7,936 nt of DNA, taken from the NCBI GenBank assembly GCA_900553645.1, contig USEE01000051.1:1-7936 (forward strand). The letters run 5' to 3'. This document shows, piece after piece, positions 1 to 5,210 of the stretch. This DNA comes from an uncultured Eubacteriales bacterium (lineage in GTDB: Bacteria; Bacillota_A; Clostridia; Christensenellales; Aristaeellaceae). The notes beneath the pieces were generated by a model. The model was not told where the DNA came from, made no database searches, and saw nothing but the letters and a program-made list of their open reading frames with translations. The translations under genes and the position numbers were made by a program. Each line of letters starts with the position of its first letter. The first letter of the stretch is position 1.

Positions 1-20
1 CGAGGGAATAGAACGCCAGC

Positions 21-422
21 GTGGAGCGCACCCGAACACTGCAAGCAGAGCTGAACGCCATCGGCAAACGGCTTCCGGAGCTGGATAAGCTGATTCAGTC
101 CGCTTATGAGGATAAGGTTCTGGGGCGCATCCCGGAGAGCGTGTGCATCAATCTGCTCAACCAGTACGAAGCCGAACGTCGGGAAAAGCAGGAGCGTCAT
201 AAGGAGTTGACCGGCCAGCTTGCCGCCAGCCGGGAAACGGAGTCCTCCGTGGACGCACGGCTGGATATGATGCAGGACTATGCCCAGCTTGAAGAATTAG
301 ACCATCCCACGCTGGTTCGCCTGATTCAGAAAATTGAGATCAGCGAACGCTATACCGTGGACGATCACGAGGAACGGGACATTCACATTTACTACAATTT
401 TGTCGGATATATCGAAGCATAA
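21..422 (+). CDS. C-terminal part of a large serine recombinase (transposon/integrative element), probably broken
   Basis: The 133 visible residues match the tail of large serine recombinases of the resolvase/TnpX type. A charged helical stretch (about residues 1-75) contains the characteristic ELDKLIQSAYEDKVLGRIPE segment. A DUF4368-like end follows at about 95-131 (LIQKIEISERY, then IHIYYNFVGYI). Such enzymes excise and integrate mobile elements through an N-terminal catalytic serine domain, which would lie outside the window. The GTG at 21 is only the first possible start after an in-frame TAG at 9-11, and no good ribosome binding site precedes it. The frame one base earlier reads EGIERQR over 2-22, which continues naturally into the helix, so a frameshift near 15-21 is likely. 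Codon use and GC (about half) differ from the GC-rich chromosomal genes to the right, which fits transfer. Family assignment is fairly sure; whether the intact gene is functional is unknown. Confidence 0.72.
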   Translation: MERTRTLQAELNAIGKRLPELDKLIQSAYEDKVLGRIPESVCINLLNQYEAERREKQERHKELTGQLAASRETESSVDARLDMMQDYAQLEELDHPTLVRLIQKIEISERYTVDDHEERDIHIYYNFVGYIEA

Positions 423-464
423 AGCGTCATTCTTTATTCGAGGTTGACTAAGGACAAATATGCT

Positions 465-507
465 ACTGCTTTGCTTCAGATGGCAAACGCGAAACTCCCA
501 AAGCAGT
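465..507. repeat. 9-bp perfect inverted repeat downstream of the recombinase
   Basis: ACTGCTTTG (465-473) is the exact reverse complement of CAAAGCAGT (499-507), with a 25-nt loop. It begins about 40 nt after the recombinase stop codon, and a T-rich stretch (515-523) follows. It could be a weak terminator or part of an element end. The long loop makes a strong intrinsic terminator unlikely. Confidence 0.4.
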
Positions 508-691
508 TACGCGATTTTGTGTTTCACGGATACATAAGGAGTTTGTACGAATAGAAGCAATGCAAAGACGCTGCGTTGAATGTATAGGTGTCGCAAACGA
601 TATATCCGTAATTGTTCGCTGCTTATGTGATATGTTCCATTGCCAGTCCACAGAAACACATGAAGAACTCCAGACTTGTTTATTTTCCACT

Positions 692-759
692 TTAGAGTGT
701 GTCTCAAAAAGGCAAATCCACTCGAACTTGCGAATTGCTCCGCTTGAGACACACCCTAA
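692..759. repeat. Inverted repeat of 15/16 matches around a 36-nt core (MITE-like or IS-end-like)
   Basis: The left arm TTAGAGTGTGTCTCAA (692-707) and the right arm TTGAGACACACCCTAA (744-759) are reverse complements with one mismatch (A696 against C755). The 36-nt interior (708-743) is too short to code for anything. Arms of this kind, pointing inward around a tiny core, resemble terminal inverted repeats of a very small non-autonomous element or of an insertion sequence reduced to its ends. No clear target-site duplication is visible outside the arms. An RNA hairpin is the alternative, but no T-run follows on either strand. Confidence 0.5.
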
Positions 760-777
760 CGAATGCCGACTGCCTAT

Positions 778-820
778 CAAAAAAACCAAAACAAAAAACG
801 CCTTTCATCAGAAGGCGTTT
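778..820 (-). terminator. Intrinsic terminator of rpsT
   Basis: Read on the minus strand, AAACGCCTT (820-812) pairs perfectly with AAGGCGTTT (804-796), giving a 9-bp stem with a 7-nt loop. It is followed by T-rich sequence down to about 778. It starts 21 nt after the rpsT stop codon, the expected place for Rho-independent termination. Confidence 0.88.
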
Positions 821-841
821 GATGGCAATCATGCGGAAAAA

Positions 842-1102
842 TTATTGAGCGGCCTTGGCCAGACGCTTGGCCAGACGAGCCTTTTTGCGGTTAGCGGCGT
901 TCTTATGAATGACGCCCTTGCTGGCCGCTTTGTCTATGGCGCTGGCAGTGACGTTCAGCATAGCGACGTCAGCCTTACCCTCGGCAACGCCGTTTTCAAA
1001 CTTCTTGACTACGGTACGCATAGCGGTCTTGGCGCTGCGGTTGTTATCGGTCTTGACCTTGGTGACCTTAACGCGCTTAATGGCGGACTTAATCTGCGGC
1101 AA
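842..1102 (-). CDS. rpsT: 30S ribosomal protein S20
   Basis: S20 is a primary binder of 16S rRNA in the small ribosomal subunit. The 86-residue protein has the normal length and the family's signature: a basic N-terminus (MPQIKSAIKRVKVTKVKTDNNR), the helical middle (AMRTVVKKFENGV), and the conserved end IHKNAANRKKARLAKRL. The start is TTG at 1102-1100. It follows a strong GGGAGGTG site by 7 nt, and an in-frame TGA lies just upstream (1111-1109), so no earlier start is possible; the next ATG would cut off conserved sequence. The E. coli rpsT gene also starts with UUG, which there matters for self-regulation by S20; the same logic here is inference. The gene has its own promoter (1142-1170) and terminator (778-820), so it is a single-gene unit. 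It lies downstream of, and in the same direction as, the 836-residue unknown. Confidence 0.97.
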   Translation of the reverse strand: MPQIKSAIKRVKVTKVKTDNNRSAKTAMRTVVKKFENGVAEGKADVAMLNVTASAIDKAASKGVIHKNAANRKKARLAKRLAKAAQ

Positions 1103-1109
1103 ATCAATT

Positions 1110-1117
1110 CACCTCCC
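1110..1117 (-). promoter_or_regulatory. Shine-Dalgarno site fixing the TTG start of rpsT
   Basis: On the minus strand the sequence is GGGAGGTG, 7 nt before the TTG codon. It is a near-perfect complement to the 16S 3' end and decides the non-ATG start. Confidence 0.85.
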
Positions 1118-1141
1118 GGTCTTGTTAAATCAACAGACAAT

Positions 1142-1170
1142 ATTATATCACGTTTCGGCGGCGATTGCAA
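1142..1170 (-). promoter_or_regulatory. Vegetative (sigma-A type) promoter of rpsT
   Basis: On the minus strand the -35 box is TTGCAA (1170-1165) and the -10 box is TATAAT (1147-1142), with an exact 17-bp spacer. Transcription would start near 1135, leaving a leader of about 33 nt before the TTG start. Confidence 0.82.
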
Positions 1171-1174
1171 TAGC

Positions 1175-1192
1175 AAAAACCGCTTTTGGCGG
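1175..1192 (-). terminator. Short hairpin with T-run after the 836-residue gene
   Basis: On the minus strand CCGC (1192-1189) pairs with GCGG (1183-1180) across a 5-nt loop, followed by TTTTT (1179-1175). It lies 45 nt after the stop codon of the large gene and directly upstream of the rpsT promoter. The 4-bp stem is short, so termination may be partial and some transcripts may read through into rpsT. Confidence 0.4.
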
Positions 1193-1237
1193 GTGGAGTT
1201 TCTATTAAAATACCATTGCGAAATGGATTACTGCGGA

Positions 1238-3748
1238 CTATTTCAGATACTTGACGGCGCAGAACGCCACCGACCCGATGGCCACAATCGCCAGCGCGCC
1301 CAGCATCACCGTGTCCGCGGACAAGCACTTCTTCTCGCGGCGGCTTTCGGCACGGTACCGCGACATCGCGTCGCCGAAGCTTCGTCCGCCGCGGCCGCCG
1401 TCCGGATCGTCCGGGTCGTATGAATAGTCGCGTCTGCGCGCGGGCCTGCCGCCCGATTGACGGCCGCTGCCCTCGCGCTCGTTGTACGAAGCCGAGGCGC
1501 GCATCGCCAGCCGCGCGTCGTATTCGCGGCCGCGCGCGCGCATGTCGCCCGTGCGTTCGCGCTCGTCCTCGCGGGAATAGCGCGACGCGCCGTAGCCCGA
1601 TCTGCCGCGCGAACCGGCGCGGTGCGATTCGCCGTAATCATCCTCGTCGTACCGCGAACGCGGCGAATCCAGATAACCGTCGTCCGCGTATTCGTCGTCC
1701 TCGCGCTGGCTTCGGCCGCGCGTGGGGCGGAGCGTCTGCGCGCCGCGCCCGTCGGCCACGTCGTGCGCGGCGTTGAGCATATCGACGGGCAGGAGATCGA
1801 CGCGCGTGTCCACCTGCTGCCAGAACTCGCGCACCAGCCCTTCGCCCGCGTCGCCCAGGCGTTCCAGCACATCGCCCAGCTCGTCTATGCGCCAGTTGTT
1901 CTGCGAATCGAACCTTAGCGCGGTCAGCATTGTGATTATCACGACCGACTCGCTTATCTGAGTCCTGTCCAGCCCGCCGTCGCACATCGCGGCGAAATAC
2001 CGCCTGACAAAGCCCATGAAGTCCACGCGGTTTACCGGGTTCATGGGCGCAAGCAGCCTGAGCGCGCCCTCCATCACACAGCCGTGCCAGTCGCTGCACC
2101 CGCTCATCAGCCGCCCCCACAGGCATATCGCGCGCTGCTTGTCCGTGACCTGACCGTCCCACTGGCGCACGTATGAATAGGCAAAGTCCAGCGCGGGGTA
2201 GGTCTCCTCGGCGTGCTCGTCCATTCGCTTGAATTCGATGCGGTCGATGATTTCGCTCATCGCGGGGTCGAACGCGCCTTCTCCCAGCGCCGGTTCTTCG
2301 TCGATGAGCGAATCCAGCGCGTCGCGCACCGAGCACAGCGCCGCGGCGCTCACGCGTCTGATCGCGCCCGGCAGACTTTCGTTTACCGCTTTGGCAATCG
2401 AATCCGTAACCAGCGTGCGGTGCTCGTCCGGCACGCACGCTTTAAGCGTCGCGCGTATCGAAAGCAGCGTCAGCGCGTATTCCTCGGGCTTGTCGCCCAC
2501 GTTCATGCGCGGAAGCGTGTCGGATATGAACCTGTCCAGCACGCCCGCACGGTCGAGATGCTTTATCGCGCCGCGCAATGCGCCCGGATAGCCGGTCAGC
2601 GTCAACGCGATCTGCACCGCCATAAGCCCGGCTGGGGGCTGCTGGTACAGCGCGGCCAGCTCCGCGTCGTACACCTCGCACATCGGATGGTCGAGCCGGT
2701 GCAGGTAGTCGCTGTATTTAAGGCAGTAGCGGAAGTACAGCTGCGGCTCCATGCTGGCGCGCAGGTGCAGAAATCCCGTCGTGAACCGCCTGAATTCATG
2801 CGAATTAGCGTACCTGAGCGATGCCGAAAGCGTCTGCTGTGCCTTGTCGAGATCGATCTGACTGAGCGCGGGCGAATCGGCGCAGTCGGTCTGAACAGGC
2901 TGAACCGGCTGGGGTTCGGACTTAGGCTGAGGCATGGGCCGCGGCGCGGGTGCAGCCGCGGCGGCGGGCGCTCCGTCGCCCGCGATGCTTGCGTCCATGA
3001 TGTCGTCCAGCGTGCCCGCCAGCAATGCGTCCGCGCGCGCATAGTCGCCCTGAGACGGTATCGCGTCTATACTGCGCGCGCCGTCGGGCAGGGATATGTA
3101 TGCGTCGCATTCGGGATTTTCGTCCGCAGTGTAGCCGGTAAGCCCCGCGCACGCGCCCTCGCCGCCGCACAGCGTGATAAAGTCCAGCCGCGCCGCCGCG
3201 TCGGCGGGCAGCGAGCGCAGTATCAGCTCCAGCGCCATGTACAGCTTGCGCGAAAACTCGCCGTCCGGCATGTCGCCCATCACGGCCAGCGGCAGTATAG
3301 GCGTGCGCAGCGCGCATATAACGTCGGCCAGCGCGTCCTCGTCCGGGAACAGCGAATTAACCGCGTCCGCAAACTCGTCGAACGACGCGTCCGACTTTAG
3401 CGCTTCGGATGCGGGCGAGGGCAGCGCAGTCGGGCGGCCCAGCGTGGATGCGGCCGCAAAGAACAGCCCGTCGCCCAGCGGCGCGCGCGTGTACAGCCGC
3501 TTCAGTTCCTCAATTGTGGAAAAATATACGCTGTCCACGATCACGCGCCCTTCGCAGTGATACGCCTTGCTTATCGCCGCACCGTCCATGCAGCGCTGCT
3601 GGGCGTAAATTACGCTGCCCTCGCGCGAGGCCAGATCCATTGCTAAGTTTTCCAGCGCCTGCTGTGTGGGCGTGCGATGAATTTCGCGCCCTATGCCCAG
3701 CAGCCGCATACCGTTTTCGTCGTGTGAGGTGATGTGCCGCGCGATCAT
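1238..3748 (-). CDS. Unrecognised 836-residue tail-anchored protein with disordered charged region
   Basis: I do not recognise the family. The start is ATG at 3748-3746, preceded at 6 nt by GGGAGGTG; the GTG at 3757 is excluded because it lies within that site. Layout: a mixed N-terminal domain (about 1-255); an Ala/Pro/Gln linker (259-287, including APAAAAAPAPRPMPQP); a long mostly helical domain (about 296-665, with LYFRYCLKYSDYLHRLDHP near 337-355); a low-complexity Arg/Asp/Tyr/Gly/Ser region (666-807); and one hydrophobic segment (about 813-833, VMLGALAIVAIGSVAFCAV) ending in KYLK. With no signal peptide, this predicts a tail-anchored protein whose bulk faces the cytoplasm. The segment LELILRSLPADAAARLDFIT (173-192) faintly recalls GTPase-associated GAP1-type proteins, but this is too weak for a call. 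It has its own consensus promoter and a structured leader, and stands between rpsT and gpr. The reading frame is certain, the function is not. Confidence 0.85.
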   Translation of the reverse strand: MIARHITSHDENGMRLLGIGREIHRTPTQQALENLAMDLASREGSVIYAQQRCMDGAAISKAYHCEGRVIVDSVYFSTIEELKRLYTRAPLGDGLFFAAASTLGRPTALPSPASEALKSDASFDEFADAVNSLFPDEDALADVICALRTPILPLAVMGDMPDGEFSRKLYMALELILRSLPADAAARLDFITLCGGEGACAGLTGYTADENPECDAYISLPDGARSIDAIPSQGDYARADALLAGTLDDIMDASIAGDGAPAAAAAPAPRPMPQPKSEPQPVQPVQTDCADSPALSQIDLDKAQQTLSASLRYANSHEFRRFTTGFLHLRASMEPQLYFRYCLKYSDYLHRLDHPMCEVYDAELAALYQQPPAGLMAVQIALTLTGYPGALRGAIKHLDRAGVLDRFISDTLPRMNVGDKPEEYALTLLSIRATLKACVPDEHRTLVTDSIAKAVNESLPGAIRRVSAAALCSVRDALDSLIDEEPALGEGAFDPAMSEIIDRIEFKRMDEHAEETYPALDFAYSYVRQWDGQVTDKQRAICLWGRLMSGCSDWHGCVMEGALRLLAPMNPVNRVDFMGFVRRYFAAMCDGGLDRTQISESVVIITMLTALRFDSQNNWRIDELGDVLERLGDAGEGLVREFWQQVDTRVDLLPVDMLNAAHDVADGRGAQTLRPTRGRSQREDDEYADDGYLDSPRSRYDEDDYGESHRAGSRGRSGYGASRYSREDERERTGDMRARGREYDARLAMRASASYNEREGSGRQSGGRPARRRDYSYDPDDPDGGRGGRSFGDAMSRYRAESRREKKCLSADTVMLGALAIVAIGSVAFCAVKYLK

Positions 3749-3754
3749 CCGCCG

Positions 3755-3762
3755 CACCTCCC
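3755..3762 (-). promoter_or_regulatory. Shine-Dalgarno site deciding the start of the 836-residue gene
   Basis: The minus-strand sequence is GGGAGGTG. It contains the upstream GTG that would otherwise be the longest start, so initiation must be at the ATG 6 nt further on (3748). Confidence 0.8.
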
Positions 3763-3786
3763 GCTAATCATTAGTTTAATTTAAGC

Positions 3787-3800
3787 CGCGCCTGAGCGCG
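3787..3800 (-). other. Second leader hairpin of the 836-residue gene
   Basis: CGCGC and GCGCG arms form a perfect 5-bp stem with a 4-nt loop in the transcript leader, between the large hairpin and the ribosome binding site. No T-run follows. It is short and made of sequence common in this genome, so it may be incidental. Confidence 0.35.
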
Positions 3801-3813
3801 CATACGTTTAATA

Positions 3814-3847
3814 CGGACTGCGCACATTTCGTCTCGTGCGCAGTCCG
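3814..3847 (-). promoter_or_regulatory. Perfect 12-bp hairpin at the 5' end of the 836-residue gene's leader
   Basis: The arms CGGACTGCGCAC (3814-3825) and GTGCGCAGTCCG (3836-3847) are perfectly complementary around a 10-nt loop. The hairpin begins about 10 nt after the predicted transcription start. It lacks a following T-run, so it is not a simple terminator. A 5' stability element, a protein-binding site in RNA, or a DNA operator just downstream of the promoter are all possible. Confidence 0.65.
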
Positions 3848-3863
3848 ACATTCTCTCCAACAA

Positions 3864-3892
3864 ATTATAGACGGGCGATGCTGAATTGTCAA
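3864..3892 (-). promoter_or_regulatory. Perfect consensus vegetative promoter of the 836-residue gene
   Basis: On the minus strand the sequence is TTGACA (3892-3887), a 17-bp spacer, then TATAAT (3869-3864): both hexamers and the spacing are exact consensus for the housekeeping sigma factor. The predicted start is near 3857, giving a leader of about 109 nt. Expression in growing cells, not only during sporulation, is the inference. Confidence 0.88.
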
Positions 3893-4090
3893 CTACCCCA
3901 GAGCCGCCCGGCGCGCTCGTATGGGAACACGCTGGAAAGCCCATGTTATTTTATTGGATGAACAGCGCCTGCGCGCGCGGCTTTTAAGGGCTTGCAATGT
4001 TAAGGCGGAATTTGCAATCTTCCGGCATTGAATTGAAAGTGTCGGGGCAGATTACGCGCGTTTTACTACTTAAAGTCTGAAACCATGTCT

Positions 4091-4119
4091 TTGCTATATT
4101 TTGGAAAACTTTGTTTAAT
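4091..4119 (+). promoter_or_regulatory. Candidate vegetative-type promoter upstream of gpr
   Basis: TTGCTA (4091-4096), a 17-bp spacer, then TTTAAT (4114-4119): 4/6 and 5/6 matches to consensus. The spacing is right, but gpr is expected to be a sporulation gene, so this may be a chance match in AT-richer sequence. Confidence 0.3.
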
Positions 4120-4123
4120 GCAG

Positions 4124-4156
4124 GCATACGGCGCGCATCGATTTTCGGGCATAATA
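4124..4156 (+). promoter_or_regulatory. Possible sigma-G/sigma-F-like promoter elements of gpr
   Basis: CATAATA (4150-4156) fits the forespore sigma-G -10 pattern CATNHTA and sits 30 nt before the ATG. The best -35 match, GCATA (4124-4128), is 21 bp away, against the usual 17-18, which lowers confidence. In Bacillus gpr is a forespore gene. Confidence 0.33.
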
Positions 4157-4186
4157 AGCGCAAATTCGATTTCGGGAGGCAAAGGC

Positions 4187-5071
4187 ATGTCAAGGATATA
4201 CACAGACCTTGCGATGGAATCCGGGCGCGTGGGCGCGGGAGAACAGGTTGAGGGCGTGCGCATTGCGCGCAGTGAGTCGGGCGGCGTGACGCGATTGCGC
4301 GTGGATGTGCTTAACGAGCGCGGCGAGCGGGAGACCGGCAAGCGCCCCGGCGCATACGTGACGCTGTATTCGGACGGACTGGACGATATGGGCGGCGACG
4401 AGTGGTCGGCGCTGACCGATATGCTGGCGGGCGAGATAAGCGCGCTGGCGGGGCTTGATGAAGTGCAGGAGGCGGGCGTACTGGTGCTGGGTCTGGGCAA
4501 CCGGCAGGTCACACCGGACGCGATAGGCCCGCGCGTCGCCGACATGGTGCTGAGTACCCGCGCGCTTCAGGATGAAGCGGGCATTCCGGGACTGAGACGC
4601 GTAATGACCGCCGCGCCCGGCGTGTACGGCGCGACGGGCATAGAAGTGGAGGAGGTTGTAAAGGGTCTTGTGCGCGAACTCAGGCCGGGCGCGATAATCG
4701 CAATCGACGCGCTGTGCGCGCGCGACCCGGGACGCATAGCCAACACGATTCAGCTAAGCGACGCGGGCATACAGCCCGGCTCGGGCGTGGGCAACCATCG
4801 CGCCGCACTAAGCCGCGACACGCTGGGCGTGCGCGTGGCGGCGATAGGCGTGCCCACGGTGGTATACGCGCGCTCGATAGTCGCGGACGCGCTGGAACGC
4901 GCGGGCGCGCAGTCGGATGGCAGGCTCGCCGATGCGGCGGGAGACATGATCGTCGCGCCGCGCAGCATCGATTCGCTGGTCGAGCGCGCGTCGCGGCTGA
5001 TTGCGGACGCGCTCAATCGCGCGCTTCAGCCGGAGCTTACTTTAGAGGACTTGCGCTGGCTGACTGTATAG
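4187..5071 (+). CDS. gpr: Germination protease GPR (spore protease)
   Basis: GPR is an aspartic-type endopeptidase (MEROPS A25). It is made as a zymogen in the forespore and cleaves small acid-soluble spore proteins at germination. The 294-residue protein shows the family motifs: YTDLAMES (5-12), GLGNRQVTPDAIGP (102-115), IAIDALCAR (171-179) and GIQPGSGVGNHR (194-205). D111 and D174 fit the two conserved family aspartates. The start chosen is ATG 4187, preceded by GGGAGG at 4174-4179; a longer frame from 4085 would add 34 unrelated, lower-GC residues without a good ribosome site. In Bacillus, GPR self-processes at an RTD/LAVE site; the matching YTD/LAME site here would leave a propeptide of only 7 residues. 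The gene is divergent from the 836-residue unknown, and spoIIP follows 139 nt later in the same direction, a conserved pairing in spore formers. Confidence 0.96.
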   Translation: MSRIYTDLAMESGRVGAGEQVEGVRIARSESGGVTRLRVDVLNERGERETGKRPGAYVTLYSDGLDDMGGDEWSALTDMLAGEISALAGLDEVQEAGVLVLGLGNRQVTPDAIGPRVADMVLSTRALQDEAGIPGLRRVMTAAPGVYGATGIEVEEVVKGLVRELRPGAIIAIDALCARDPGRIANTIQLSDAGIQPGSGVGNHRAALSRDTLGVRVAAIGVPTVVYARSIVADALERAGAQSDGRLADAAGDMIVAPRSIDSLVERASRLIADALNRALQPELTLEDLRWLTV

Positions 5072-5150
5072 CGACGAAAGGCAGAGCTTGAGACTGTGCC
5101 TTAAAATGAAAAACAAAGCACATGACTTACCCACCTTAAAAGAATACACG

Positions 5151-5179
5151 TCATATCGCGCCGCGCCGCGTCATAGTCT
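5151..5179 (+). promoter_or_regulatory. Predicted sigma-E promoter of spoIIP
   Basis: The -35-like TCATATC (5151-5157) matches 6 of 7 positions of the sigma-E pattern KMATATT. The -10-like CATAGTCT (5172-5179) matches 6 of 8 of CATACAHT. The spacer is exactly 14 bp, and the predicted start is about 25 nt before the ATG. In B. subtilis spoIIP is under mother-cell sigma-E control, which supports the reading. The sequence match is by eye. Confidence 0.55.
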
Positions 5180-5210
5180 TTAACAGCAAACAGCGACGGG
5201 AGATGAGCGT

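Larger units (their letters stand above)
423..841. other. Low-GC stretch between recombinase and rpsT, no convincing gene
   Basis: GC here is about 45% by eye, against roughly two-thirds in the genes from 1240 onward. The plus strand is open in one frame from 452 into the rpsT region, and the minus strand carries two overlapping small frames (463-789 and 507-752). None has a clear Shine-Dalgarno site or a recognisable domain, so I do not call a gene. The plus-strand translation (CVSRIHKEFVRIEAMQRRC, about 518-574) gives me an unverified impression of a sequence that recurs in gut Clostridia, which would make it an interspersed element rather than a gene. The stretch also holds the inverted repeats at 465-507 and 692-759 and the rpsT terminator. 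Confidence 0.55.
3749..4186. other. Divergent intergenic region between the 836-residue gene and gpr
   Basis: This 438-nt stretch has lower GC than its flanking genes. Its left part holds the leader and promoter of the minus-strand gene. The middle (about 3900-4080) shows no gene; it contains two copies of TTGCAAT (3992-3998 and 4012-4018) spaced 20 bp apart and a Gly/Cys-poor 14-codon frame (3943-3987) without a good ribosome site. The right part holds candidate promoter elements for gpr. Confidence 0.6.

Noticed and set aside
856..879. Tandem CTTGGCCAGACG repeat
   Set aside because: It encodes the repeated Arg-Leu-Ala-Lys of the S20 C-terminus and is explained by the protein.
560..1423. 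A 287-codon plus-strand frame running across rpsT
   Set aside because: It crosses the rpsT gene, its terminator and its promoter in antisense; only the 452-790 part is kept, as a possible repeat.
2213..3400. A 395-codon plus-strand open frame opposite the 836-residue gene
   Set aside because: It is antisense to a well-supported gene, rich in Arg and Ala as expected from the complement of GC-rich codons, and has no domain or ribosome site.
3943..3987. A 14-codon open frame between the divergent genes
   Set aside because: No convincing ribosome site, and its length is within chance.
4085..4186. A longer gpr reading frame starting 34 codons upstream
   Set aside because: The added residues are unlike the family and lower in GC, and the strong GGGAGG site precedes the ATG at 4187.
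5078..5102. AAGGCA/TGCCTT hairpin after gpr as a terminator
   Set aside because: No T-run follows on the plus strand, so it does not fit an intrinsic terminator.
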